Source: Paulinella micropora (Eukaryota; Cercozoa; Imbricatea; Euglyphida; Paulinellidae). From it: a stretch of DNA of 64,000 nucleotides. Positions 45,210 through 56,800 of this stretch are shown here, piece by piece; position 1 is the first letter of the stretch, and every line of letters begins with the position of its first letter. Where the stretch lies: contig WBZZ01002188.1 in the NCBI GenBank assembly GCA_019918135.1, positions 62,001-126,000 on the forward strand, in the 5' to 3' direction. Under the pieces are notes generated by a model. It ran no database searches and was not told where the DNA came from. It saw nothing but the letters and a program-made list of their open reading frames with translations. The translations under genes were made by a program, and so were the position numbers.

Positions 45210-47226
45210 ATGAGAAAGCTCACGAAGCGCAGGAAGAAAAAAGGGTGCGTTGCGCCGTGGGTTTCGATGCGGGAATTTTGTCCCTGTCGTCAAGAGGGAT
45301 TGATTTCCCTAGGCCAAGTGACTGGAAACAACCTGCTCCGTGTGACATCGATGGGGAAATCAGCAGCAATAACGTCATCAACGCTCCACAAGTACGAAAA
45401 CCACGCCCAGAACATCACGCTTCTAATAGTGTAAAGCTTGCTATAGGCACCGACAATGTCGACGAAGAAGGAAATGTGGGCGAGCTCAAGGCCCTATACG
45501 CTGCTGACGACGATGAGCAAACACCCTTCTGCCTCTACACACATGTTATACTAATCCCAGAGAAGATGAAAAGGGTAGACAACGACATTTCAGCAGCGAG
45601 AAGGAAGGAGGTGGAAGGACTGTACGAGATTGGCAGCGTTCGTTGGGCGACACGCCGGTACATACTGGCTTTGTAGACGCAGTTAAGCAAAATGAATCAA
45701 CTGGCGATAAACAATATAAATCTAGGCTGGTGATGTTCGGCAACAGAATGCATAAATACGAACACTACAATCCGTATGAAACCTCTGCAGCTGTAGCTTT
45801 TCATTTTGCTCTGTTGGTTCTTTGCTCGCTCATGGTGGCCCTGAATGCGCTCGTAAAGATGATCGACTTCTCCCAGGCTTACATCTACGCGGACATGGAA
45901 GATATTATCTTCGCTGTTCCCCCAGAAGAGTTCCGGAAAAAGGACGACCCCTTCGCCATCTGGAGAGTGCTAAAAGCACTTTATGGCTCTCCACAAGCTG
46001 GACGTCGCTGGCACGATTACGTTGCAAAGTTCCTGCGCAAGTTAGGCTATTCGCAGTCAACTAAAGACCCTTGTGTCTTCTTTCTGGCTACGACGGGTGT
46101 TGGATTCCCATCAACGTGCACAGGCGATCCAAAGGCGCTACTTTGGGTACTGCTACTCGAAATGGACGATATGTTAGTATTCTGCTTTCTTAATAAACAG
46201 TTTGAGAACCTGAAACGGGCACTACTGGTAGGGAAATTCCGGTACAAGGATATAGATGACGTTCGTGTATTCACCGGATACAGTTTAGGCGCTTCCCGAC
46301 GGGACTGCTCATCCATCAACGCGCCTATATTCGAGGTTTGCTGCGCGATCGCAACTACGCCGATGCCAATCCTACCCCAACCCCTTGCACCGTTCAGGAG
46401 CCAGCCCCAGCCCCGGCTGACTCCCCGCTTCGTCAGTGGTCACTGCCAAAACTTACAGGTGAACTCATGTGGCCGGCGTCAATGACTCAGCCACACATCG
46501 CCTTCGCTGTAAACAGGTTGAGCATTTTCGGACATCAAGCCCCGGACGCGTGGCGTACGCGTTGGTCGGCCGCATCTTCCGCCATCTTCGCGAAGGAAAG
46601 GGATTATTTTTCCCTTTCGACATCAAGATCGACAAACTCGAGTTCACTTCATACTCCTACTCCGATTTCGCCGATTGCCGATTCACCCGAAGATCAGGAA
46701 CGGGGAGATCCATTTGCTTTCTGGCCCAATCCATTGGAATTCAAGAAGACAAACAACCGTGGCACTCTCGACAATGGATGCTGAAGTTATCTCACTTTCG
46801 CAGACAGCACGCACTACTGTTGCAATTCAAAGCTTCTTGTCGGAAATGAAGGTTCTAATGCAGATGCAGTCTGTAATCCAAGCCGACAACAAAGGCTCAA
46901 TCACGGCATCTACCAACGGCCTCGGCGGTCCACGATCACGACATTTGCAGATTAAGCATCATTACGTAGTAGAACAAGTTCGAGAAAAACGCATCGCTGT
47001 ACGATACGTCCCCACCAACGATAACTTAGCTGACTTGTTCACAAAACCATTGCCCACTCCACAATTCCGGCGTTTATGTGACCAGTTCATGGTTCCCCTG
47101 AGCAACTACCTTACCGAAGACGAGGATTCAATCCCGGACTCCGTGCCGCACGTCGCACCGAAGCCGAAGAAGAAGACCACCAAGAAGAAGGCATCACCGA
47201 AGACAAAGGCACACGCTTCTGGATAG
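45210..47226 (+). mobile_element. Copia-type LTR element, pol fossil (RT and RNase H)
   Basis: The 3' half of a Ty1/copia pol. The reverse transcriptase carries YKSRLVMFGNRMHKYEHYNP, then MIDFSQAYIYADMEDIIFAV and LKALYGSPQAGRRWHDYVAK, typical RVT_2 landmarks. The RNase H/C-terminal part has TTVALSTMDAEVISLSQTA, IQADNKGSITAS and LQIKHHYVVEQV. It is related to, but clearly diverged from, the young copia element at 54-63.7 kb. Integrase, gag and a 5' LTR are not visible. It looks broken in several places (roughly four or more), so it is older than the 54-kb element. Confidence 0.8.
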
Positions 47227-47860
47227 AAGCGCGATCTGCGTCCCAACTATATTTGGACAATAGTGGACATAGAGCATGGCAGAACTACTGCGCTTCATAC
47301 GAACTAATATGATCAGCCCAACCGAAGACTAATGAACGAAACATGTGCCTATACCACCTTCGATGGGACTTGATTGTGTTCGGATCACTATCATGCGAGT
47401 GCTCTGATTCCTAAGTGGAAGGATCGACATAACGTTAAGGTTGATTCCGAGCTAGTGTCTTGTTCTCTTTCGCCCCGTCGAAGGGGGGGAATTTATTTCT
47501 TCTATACTTATAAGCAAAAAAGGACAAGCAAAAGGGGGTGTGATTCAAAGCATCCCACCCCCCTTTGCTTTTGAATTTTGCCATAGTTTGCCATTTTTTA
47601 CAAAGTCAGTCGTATTAAGAGATTTTACATTATCCCCCGGTTTTTACATACTGCGACAAAAAAGAAAAAAAAAGTTGTGTCGTCAAGTTGTCCCAGGCAA
47701 ATCGGCTTTCCGAAGCAAAATTGCCCATTGAAGTTCGGCTGACACCCCCTGAATGCCTTTATGGTCCAATCATAAATCAAAAATTACTTTTTTCTTTTTG
47801 TGTCTTTTGGTTTCAATTAATTATTTTCCATTTATAAATATACATCCTTATTTATAAAAA
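47227..47860. other. Copia 3' flank: polypurine tract, hairpin, then AT-rich leader
   Basis: No gene. A polypurine tract AAGGGGGGGA (47481-47490) probably marks the start of a 3' LTR, whose end is not identifiable. A hairpin at 47528-47568 has arms GCAAAAGGGGGTG / CACCCCCCTTTGC. From about 47780 the DNA turns very AT-rich, ending in TTTATAAAAAATG at the next gene. Confidence 0.5.
47528..47568. repeat. Hairpin with G-run/C-run arms
   Basis: Arms of 13 bp (GCAAAAGGGGGTG and CACCCCCCTTTGC) around a loop of about 15 bases. Confidence 0.7.
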
Positions 47861-48536
47861 ATGAAGTGCGAATTCTGCGACAAGAAAGGATACCGACGGG
47901 TTTCATTACGAGGTGGCACATCCATCATATGTAATGATTGCTTACAGCTATGTAGAAATTGTAAAGTTGTAAGAACTTCTGAGAATTCTTATGCCAATAG
48001 AAACTACTGTAAGGAATGCTGTAAGAAATACCAGAGCGAATATGCGAAAACAAACAAACAGATATTAACTCCTGAACAAAAGGCCTACAAAAAAGAATAT
48101 GATAGAAATAGACATAAAGAAAAAATCAAATGCCCACAATGCGATAAAGAATTATGTAGAGGGTCTTTGAATAGACATATCACAGCCATTCGCGAAAAAA
48201 AAAACCTGTCCAGATATTAAGCGAAGAAGCAAAACAAAAGAAACGAGAATATGATAGAAAAAGAAAGGCAGAAAAAGTCAAATGCCCCAAATGCGATAAA
48301 GAATTAAGACGAGATGGACTAGCCGAACACACTGAAATACACGAAAACCCAATCAAGCAATGTAAAAGTAAATTCAAAAAATACATAAAATGGGTAAATG
48401 AAGCTAACCCAGATTTGAAACAAGAGCAGAAGGAAGCATTAAAACATTTGATATCCGAATGGAATAAAAATAACAAAACTGTTCAAGATTTATTTGATAT
48501 GAAAGAGCATCATTCGTATATGAATGGAGCATCGTG
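47861..48536 (+). CDS. Cys/His-rich zinc protein of the AT-rich element
   Basis: Begins MKCEFCDKKGYRR with C-x2-C, then ICNDCLQLCRNCK and YCKECCKKY, forming a treble-clef-like cluster. A basic linker (EYDRNRHKEK) leads to two C2H2-type units (CPQCDKELCRGSLNRHI, CPKCDKELRRDGLAEHTEIH). A helical tail ends near 48536. Such combinations are common among small DNA-binding proteins of large DNA viruses and Polinton-like viruses. The ATG follows a very AT-rich leader. The gene looks broken in about one place. Confidence 0.5.
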
Positions 48537-48689
48537 AAATGAAGAATTATGGAAAGACTACATAGAAAATATACTACATTACCGTGTAAGTTTGATGAAA
48601 TATTTACACAAACATAATAAACCATATAGCACCAAATTAAAAGAAATTAATTATTTACATTTATAAAAATAATATTACATAGATATAAG

Positions 48690-48893
48690 ATGCCACGACC
48701 AAAGATATATGAAGGAGACGAAAGGAGAAAAAGGAATAATGAGAAATCTCTCGCCTACTATTATCGTAATAAAGATAGATTAAACGAAGAACGGCGAACT
48801 AAAGCACAGAAGTTAATACAATATACACAAGACATAGAAGAATACAAAAAGAAGATACAGGAGTTAGAAGAGCGACTAAGTAAGACAAACTAA
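48690..48893 (+). CDS. Small basic coiled-coil protein, 67 residues
   Basis: An intact short frame, MPRPKIYEGDERRKRNNEKS at the start, then YYRNKDRLNEERRTKAQK and a C-terminal coiled coil (IEEYKKKIQELEERLSK). Charged, basic and bZIP-like in layout. Small proteins with a basic Arg/Asn/Tyr region before a coil are frequent in giant viruses and their satellites; a DNA-binding dimer is inferred. Confidence 0.5.
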   Translation: MPRPKIYEGDERRKRNNEKSLAYYYRNKDRLNEERRTKAQKLIQYTQDIEEYKKKIQELEERLSKTN

Positions 48894-49002
48894 TTAACAA
48901 TATTTTTTTTTGGTAAATATTTTACATCTAAAGATATCGTATATATATATGTAAAGCATTAAATAATTATTTTTAAAAAATTTATCTGCCTATCTATATA
49001 CA

Positions 49003-49701
49003 ATGGACCAATACCAACCAGAACTATTTCCGCTCTACCATATTGAGCGACGAGGAGACTACATCAGGCCCAGAGGCAAAAGAAGATGGTATCTCATTAC
49101 AACTCCAACCGTACTACGGATTATAAACAGATTAACAGGTGGCCACCCCGAACTCGTCGGCAGAAATAACTCACTCGTTATACCATATGCTCCGGGGTGG
49201 GAAGCTCGCCTCCAACAGCTAAACCCAAATACAAGCTATCTCGTTCATCTGGATTACGAAGGATATCATGGACCAGTTAGAGGAATATACCAAGCTAATG
49301 TATTGAAGCGAACAATCAATGCGGTTAGAAACTTTGTGGAACGACAAGCAAGGTTTTACGAACAAAGAGAAGACAAAGACCTTAAAGTCATTACCATTGA
49401 CCAAGTTAATCCGCAAAATCATATTGTCATACCAATGGCACAGGGTGAAATGAACTGTGTGCTAGAATGTAGTATGAAAGACTTTCCAAACCCAAACAAT
49501 AGAAAACGAAAGCGAGATAGTGTAATAGTAGATAGATTTAAGGATATCAAATATGCCACAGCAAAGGACCTTGAAGAAATGGAAGACTTCATCCGATGTA
49601 GGATTTATGTGTTTGATGGTAGGAATATATTATGGAGAGCATCTACTAAGGATTACCCAAAACAGTTAAAGTTTCCGTATCGTAGTTTCGAATTTACTTA
49701 G
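49003..49701 (+). CDS. Protein like the N-terminal region of viral/plasmid PolB proteins
   Basis: An open frame of 232 residues, starting at ATG 49003 after an AT-rich leader. It contains RRWYLITTPTVLRIINRLTG, a central VLKRTINAVRNFVERQARFY helix, EMNCVLECSMKDF and RIYVFDGRNILWRAS. The NCVL...helix...IYVFD pattern resembles segments that precede the polymerase domain in family-B polymerases of linear plasmids and Polinton-like elements. The polymerase region follows in the same direction after a structured insertion-like segment. Function otherwise unknown. Confidence 0.4.
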   Translation: MDQYQPELFPLYHIERRGDYIRPRGKRRWYLITTPTVLRIINRLTGGHPELVGRNNSLVIPYAPGWEARLQQLNPNTSYLVHLDYEGYHGPVRGIYQANVLKRTINAVRNFVERQARFYEQREDKDLKVITIDQVNPQNHIVIPMAQGEMNCVLECSMKDFPNPNNRKRKRDSVIVDRFKDIKYATAKDLEEMEDFIRCRIYVFDGRNILWRASTKDYPKQLKFPYRSFEFT

Positions 49702-50304
49702 TAAGAGAACAGAAAAGCTTTATTGGCCTAACCTTCCGAACTCGTCGGAGTAGTGTGGAGGGAAAGGGGCTAGGCTCAAATATTTCAGGACTCAAGTTTA
49801 CAAAACACTAAAAGTTGACGGCTCTGATGTCCACTCGGAACACAGACAGCCGCATCTAAAAACTTGAGTACTGAAACCGAACATTACAAATACCGGCACG
49901 CTCTACTAGTCAACTAAGAAGACCGGGTGGAGGACGGGATAGTGAAAGGAAAAAACAAAGAAATGGAATAACACTATCTATTAAAGCCAGACAGAGAAAC
50001 CGGGCGGAGGAGGGAGAGCGGACGGCAAACTAATGTTAGAGCGACTGAACAATCCCAAGGACCGGAACAAACCTACACTAAACAAGGGAAGGCACCAAGC
50101 ACAATGAGCAGGCCAACCTAGTGACTAGTTGTTCACGGCAACAACCGAAGGTAGCACCAAAACAGTCCAAGGGAGACGCGACGAAGTCGGAGCGAGCAGA
50201 ACCAGCGGAGGCCACCAGCGATCACCGAACACCACCAAAAGCCCAGAGCAGACAGAAGCAAAGGACAAACAAAAACAAAACAAGGGAAGGGTGGGCGGGA
50301 GTTT

Positions 50305-50340
50305 GAAAGTTGGTTAGATCTTTCGATCTTCCCAACTTTC
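50305..50340. repeat. Hairpin
   Basis: GAAAGTTGG...AGATC / GATCT...CCAACTTTC with two mismatches and a four-base TTTC loop. Confidence 0.75.
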
Positions 50341-50460
50341 CAACCTAGGCCTAACCAGACGCCGGATCAAACACGCGCCGGCTCCGCCGGCACGGCTACG
50401 CCGCGCCGACCGGACTACCGTAAAAGCGAAACGTCTCCTCGGAACTTTAACGGCGGTTAA

Positions 50461-50479
50461 CTCCGGGCGAAGCCCGGAG
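50461..50479. repeat. Short perfect hairpin
   Basis: CTCCGGGC-GAA-GCCCGGAG, a perfect 8-bp stem with a three-base loop. Confidence 0.8.
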
Positions 50480-50520
50480 CAAACCAGTAAATAATAATCA
50501 GATGCAACGATTATCATGCT

Positions 50521-52944
50521 ACATTAATACAAGGAAAACAAAAAGACATCTGTATCCAACATATTAAATCTATTAAGCTATTATACGATATTAACGAAAA
50601 CATACCTGAGCAACGGCCCCAATATGCTACTAACCATGAAGCAAGTAATGTGAAACTATCTACAAACCAATATGAAAACAAATGGATATCACAGGAAGAA
50701 CTCAACAATATACAAACCAAACTTGAATTAGAACATAAGGAGTGCTATTCAATGACAGACCAATATGGAAATATTGTAGGAATAGTAGATAAGGAAAACA
50801 AACTAAACTATAAATACTTAGACCGTTTCAATCACGCATTATTCGTTCCTAAAGATACTCCCGCTTGGTCATTACCATCATACTACAAACAATTATTTAT
50901 GCAGTGTCTCATAGAAAAACATAAACCAGTTCCATACACAAATTACTGAACCTAATATATTACGACACGTGAAATCTGGTCAAATACCCTTTCATCATAT
51001 CTTTAAATATCACACCAAAAACCCCAATAAGATACACCAGATTGATATGGTAAAAGCTTATACAAATGCTTCGTTAGGTAATCTAGGAGAGATGTCATCA
51101 TACTTCAATGAATACCCGATTGCCCCTCGCAACATAATTAATATAAACCAAAATATGACACAAGAATACTACAACAAACTTAAACCTCTACACGGTTATG
51201 CGGTTTTTGATTACGACCAGACTTTACTTACAGTGCCAACCTTCTTTAACGGCTGCACCACAAAGGGAACACAATGCCAACCCATACCCGCATTGTTGTA
51301 TATGTTTGACCAAGGAGTTAAGATATTTGTTAAGAGGTGCTATCTAGCCAGACGACCACTTCAACCCATTTAAAACCTTCTCAGAGCACATATCAAATAT
51401 ACAAGATTATTACTTTGATAAGCCTGGCTTTGAACAAGACACCTTAGCTAAAGCAACCAACTTACTAGTAGGCTCTCTCAATACTAAAATACACCGAACT
51501 CAGCAAGTATATACTATTTCAAAAAACATACAACGAGCGAATACATTTTATGATGAAAGAAAAAGGGTATAGGTTATTGTTCCTGAAACGAGTTAAATGC
51601 GATAAAAGTAAGTATGCTGAAATGAAGGACGACCTACTACCAGAGCGAATGATATACACATACCAAGATACAAACCCAACAGACAATATATTTCAAATGT
51701 CTCATTTAACTGGCTATGTGCTAGCATATCAAAAGATAGTTCTTCATAACCAAATGTTAAAGCTTGTAAATACTGGGCGGACTTTGCTATATTCTAATAC
51801 AGACAGTATCGCATACGAAGGTGAATATATGAAAACAGGAAAAGAATTTCGCCCTGAGGTTTTAGAACAGGATGAGTTCATAGCACCACAACTTAATATG
51901 ACTTATTTCGTTTCCTACATAAATGACGAACCACGGATAACATACCAGCGACATAGCGGTTTCAAAGATAAATTACCATTACAGAAATTCTTGGAAACAC
52001 CACATAAACAATATCCAGAAATCTCAGCCTTTGAGGATACAGAACTTCCAGACTATAGCACCAAAGACGAAAAAGTGCCTTTACCAGAACAAGAATTATT
52101 ACTTATTCACGGCAAAGCTGGAACGGGTAAATCTGAAATGATTAAATACCTAACCGGCCAGCCATCAAAATACACTAACACACATTTCAAAGACAAAAAG
52201 ACTTTATCAACCGCTATGACACATAATGCCCGCCAAGTTATTAATTCTGAATATACACTCCAAAAAATACTAACAATGCTATATCATAGACTACCTCTAC
52301 CGATACCAGTTGGCGAAGAAGCAATTAATCACAGAATGACCATTGATGAAGTTTCTATGCTTACCTCCAAGAATTTAGAAAGTCTGGACCATATGCTCAG
52401 AAAATACACCAAAATCAACAGACCATTCGGCGGTGTATCTATCGTCTTATTCGGCCACTTAGCTCAGCTTCCTTGCCCAGACCCAACATCCGAACCATTC
52501 CACAAGTCAAAAACATTCAAACTATTTACAAAAATAAACCTTGATACAAATTACAGACAGGCCAAAGACCTAGTTCTACAATCTATATTAAATAAGGTAG
52601 AAGTCTATTACAAGGTCGGCGGTAATGAGCTTAGCCAACATAAAGCAAAAGACTGCCTACCTAAAATACTAACACTTGAAGAATTAGATGCTCTCAATAA
52701 GCAAGTTAAGCCACACCCTAAACCGACTGACAAAAACCCACCTTTAATATTACACCACTCTAACAACAATGTTAATGAAAGCAATAACAAAATGCTACAA
52801 AATAAACCGCTTAAAACAGGTCATCAGGTTGTGTTTCGTTGTAATACAAAGGTTGTTCATAACGGCGATATTCATACTATTACTAGGGATACCAAAGAAC
52901 ATATATTCATTACGATTGGTAGAATTGAGCAGAAATTTGATTGA
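50521..52944 (+). CDS. Family-B DNA polymerase fused to a Pif1-like helicase
   Basis: Polymerase landmarks in order: IDMVKAYTNA (motif A, the D-x4-Y core) near 51045, followed by YFNEYPIAP. A later LLYSNTDSIAYEG (motif C region, usually YxDTDS) lies near 51790, and KDKLPLQKF follows. Directly downstream in the same frame a helicase begins: LLIHGKAGTGKSEMIKYL (Walker A), MTIDEVSMLTSKNLESLDHM (Walker B of the Pif1/RecD-like SF1 group) and SIVLFGHLAQLPCPD (motif III, usually GDxxQLPP), then TNYRQ (motif IV-like). Such a protein would replicate the element's own DNA. The polymerase part looks broken in several places; the helicase part is open. The polymerase-helicase fusion is noteworthy. Confidence 0.7.
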
Positions 52945-53141
52945 AAAAAAAAGATTCCAGACAAGAAACCGTATGCGGACATCCAGCCGACATTCTCATC
53001 CACCATCCACTGCTCACAAGGCCGAACAACACCAGTGTGGATAAATCTAGACCTACTGTCAATGAATTTATTATATGTTGCTTTAAGTCGTGCCACCTGC
53101 TTGAACGATATTGGACTATCAAACGAGTTATGAAAAGTTAA

Positions 53142-53827
53142 TCATAGATATATTTTTTTGACTCCTTTACCTTTAAATCTTCTAATCGTATGAACACCCC
53201 TGGTCGGCTTCACTAACTTAGTATTCACAGCTGTCGCTCCCAGCAATGATACTGGGTCAAATGCGGTTTGGTAGTTAGTGGTTAGCTTCGCCGTCTTCGC
53301 CCGCTTACCTTTTGGGTTTACTCTTGTAGCTACTCGGTCAATCACTCCTTCAATTAGGTCTTTCGTGCTACTACCTTTATTGTATGTAGTCGCCTTCACG
53401 TTTGTCGGCTTAGGTCTTTCGCAATCGTTCCTCCAAGGCTATGACCCTTCAACTCTACATTATCCTTACCATATTTTTTTATGACTTCGTCAACCAGCTT
53501 CTGCTCTTCTTTATATCTCGGGGTTCTTTTTAATACTCCTTTTACTAATGCGACATCGGTTAATAGGTCCCGCTTATCTGCCGAGCCTCTAAATGCTACA
53601 ATCGCTTTACCATCTTTTTCATATACTTTTGATTTTTCAGTATTTTGAACGGGAACATACCCATCAGCACCCTTTCTCTCTGACCGCGACAAATGGACAT
53701 CCTCCGACAACTCCGCATTGCCTCCTTTTTGCTTCCTGTATTCCTTACCAGCTTTTTTCAATGCCTCCCCATAGCTTATTTTGTGTTTGGCGGAGTAAGC
53801 CTTAACAAAGACAATCCACTCACTCAT
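53142..53827 (-). CDS. Class-3-lipase-like protein with viral N-terminal motif
   Basis: The N-terminus MSEWIVFVKAYSAKHKISYG, followed by EALKKAGKEYRKQKGG, is the short motif found at the start of many NCLDV and Polinton-like virus proteins. Next comes a lipase fold: KAIVAFRGSADKRDLLTDV, VELKGHSLGGTIAKDL (nucleophile elbow GHSLGG) and TTYNKGSSTKDLI, with DPVSLLGA placing the catalytic Asp and GVHTIRRF the catalytic His. Expected activity: hydrolysis of lipid esters, possibly for membrane penetration from the virion, as inferred for viral phospholipase/lipase proteins. It looks broken in about one place. It faces the DUF3820-like gene divergently. Confidence 0.6.
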
Positions 53828-53879
53828 CCTATATTAATTATTTAATTTTTTTCCTGCCAACTATATACACCGCCCTACT

Positions 53880-56800
53880 ATGTCCACCCTCAGTAGACTG
53901 TGCGAGAAGTTCCAAAAACTTTCCATTGCCGAAAAAAATCCTTCTCGTTGGAAGATGTTCAAAAGGTAATACACGACGAAATAAAAGCGATTGAAGAAAA
54001 GAGAAATGCTCAACCAAAAGATACATTTCACTTTGGTAAATACAAAGGCAAAAAAGTAAGCAATAATATTTACTAAATATATTGTTACCTTTTATGGTCA
54101 ATTTCACGACATAACATTTATATTTGACCGGATCATATTCATCACCATTTTTATATTTCGTATCATAATTATTATTCGTTACGTTGATATTACCGTTATT
54201 CACAATTAGTTGCCAGTTAGTATAGATTGGCACATACTGAATCATCACTTGAATTTCTGACCACAAGATAAGTATATAAATTTGTGGTGTTTATTTCACT
54301 ATAAATTTATGGTAAATTAGATTGAGTTTCAGTCATTGGTTTCTAACCATTGATTAAATTCATTATTGTTCCTTCAACCTTTGATCAAAGTGCCTCAGCG
54401 CAAACGATTATTCAAGTATCCGGAGACTAATGTCTACTAGTGTACTTACTGGTTATGGAGCCTTGGATGCGCCCCGTTACCAACTCAAGCTACCGAAATT
54501 CCCGAAAAGACCCATCGATGAATTTGCCCTTTGGAAATTCCAATTTTTCGCTTTTTTATTGGGCGTGGACGCACGCTACATACTACTTCTGGAAGACCAA
54601 GAATCGCCCTACTCGGTACAAGAGATTGCTACAATCTACGCAAGTACCAGAACTACTGGACTAAGACCCACCCACCCCGCCCCTAACAACATTACTGGAT
54701 CTGGACTGTCAGCACGACAGCAAGACACCTCGACAGCAAGACAGTCGCGAAGGAGGAGCGATGACGACGAAGACGATGAAGCATACGGATCGAGACGTGG
54801 CGACTCATCATCGAGCAGCTCGTCATCACTGACCAGCTCGTCCTCAAGCAGCCCATCCTCGACCAACCCGTCCTCAGGTAGCCAAGCACCCGCCCTCTTG
54901 CCTACTATCAACGTACCAACTGACCTGGATACACTTTTCAGCCAAGCAGACTACATCAAAGCACAGATCCATGTCCGCTGCTTCCTTGTGGAAGCATGCC
55001 AAGAGTCGACAGCTCTACTGACAGTCCAACGAGCAGGAACCAACCCAGCGGTGATCTGGACAGCGATCTGCGAGCAATTCGGCAGCAAAGGATCGGTTTC
55101 CATCGCTCGCCTACTAATGCAGCTGTTCGAGACAAAGCTGAAGTCAAGCCATGGCCTACCAACATGGATGGAGCTCTTGACCCAACGCTTCGAGCGCCTA
55201 CAGTCAAGAGTGCCTCTACCTGATGAATTCAGAGTCGTATTCTTGCTCTTTAAACTTAAGGAGTGATATAACCCTCCCGTCTCCACTGAAGCATCGCCCG
55301 CACCGCACCCTGATTACGTGGAAGACCCGACGAGACGCCCAGACATCCCATGGAGCTCGCTGAAAATCACACAACGCATGGACGAGAACGACTACAGACG
55401 TGCCTGCGTTCAATGGACGCGCATGCGGGACGCATTTCGAGCGATCCCACAAGGATTCCCTGTCCCACCTGCCCATTGGCCGCGACCTTGGTGCCCCCTT
55501 GGAACACCCCTCAACTATTTCCTTCCAAGAACGGATCCGTGGATGTTACCATCGCTGCTAGTTCAAGACGCGCCCGGCTCAACAGGTATTGAGCACATCG
55601 TACTGCGGACAAGATGCCCGAGACGAGCACGACGTGAACCAGGTAGTTCACCGCAGCAACCGCCGGAAACAACTACACAATCCTCGCGCGTGCCAACACA
55701 GAGCTTTATGAGCTCACCTGCACCGGAAGACAGGACGACATCAGAGCAAGACCGTCAAGAAGAGCAACCTACCTCAACGCCCATCGGAGAACATCGACAG
55801 CGACAGTTGAGTTCAACCAGCGCAGAGGACACCTCGATGAGCGAAACACCGCCTACCCCGTCAATGGCATACAATGAGGAATCGCCCATTTCAAGTTTCA
55901 CGGTACCTATCCCACCGAACCTGCAGACCGAGTGCTTTACCCCGTTGGCTCCGACGACGACTTCAGCGAATGCATCTACGGACAACAAGGACACAATAAG
56001 ACGCATACAAGCCATCGAAGCATTACCCTACGGCCAACCAGTGCAATACAGACGTGTACCTGGAGTTTCACAGCCAACAGAACGACGATACACCTTCGCT
56101 TTGACAGATGCACATCATTGCTTTCGTCACCCTACCACCGATGAGCTGGCTACTGGAGCATCGTGAAGGACTTCCGACTACTCCCGGAGAACTGGGCACT
56201 AACCAAACCAGACTGCGTCGACTGCAAGACTATACGCGAAACCAGACGCGGCAGCATTAGATGGGATTGCACCTACTGCGGCAACCAAGAAGGGAAACTG
56301 AAGCGTTGCAGCGGATGTCAACTCGTCTACTACTGCAACACCGATCATCAGAGGACCAATTGGCCGGCACACAAAGAGTTCTGCAACATGGCCAAGCGGC
56401 ATCCACTTATCAACCGACTTCGAGAAAGGGGAACGAGATACGATCTACTCGGCATACCAACGGACCAGCCCGAGCCAGGCGACCTCGCATTTCAACATCC
56501 GTTACGTTACCGTGAAGGTGGACCACACGCACCACTGTTCATAGACACACCCACAATGGTAGATATGGCGATGAGCCTAGATGAATTTACGACGAGGGGG
56601 AGACGTGTGGACCCCAGGACGGCCACAATGGCACAATCACACGCCCACCTTAACTTCACGGAAAACGAAGAAGACTACGAGGTGACCTCTTCGACACCGA
56701 ATGCGAACTTAGCTGCGCTCGCCGCTACCACGCCGGACATACCCAACTTCGACGAAGCGTATACAATCAACGAGACGGACCCACCATGGACTATGCTCCC

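Larger units (their letters stand above)
49702..50520. other. GC-richer, highly structured non-coding insertion-like segment
   Basis: About 800 bp, clearly richer in G+C than the AT-rich genes on either side. No protein-like frame. It has short repeats of GGGCGGAGGAGGG / CCGGGTGGAGGACGG type and, toward its 3' end, two strong hairpins (50305-50340 and 50461-50479) plus CGGC-rich palindromic text between them. It separates two parts of what appears to be one polymerase locus, so an inserted small mobile element is likely; ends and target duplication were not identified. Confidence 0.5.

Noticed and set aside
50461-50479. Twister ribozyme (GAAGCCCGG)
   Set aside because: Only a simple hairpin is visible; the required internal loops and pseudoknots could not be drawn.
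53838-54266. Minus-strand frame across the LTR, repeated at the other LTR copies
   Set aside because: It follows the LTR sequence itself and is repeated only because the LTR is.
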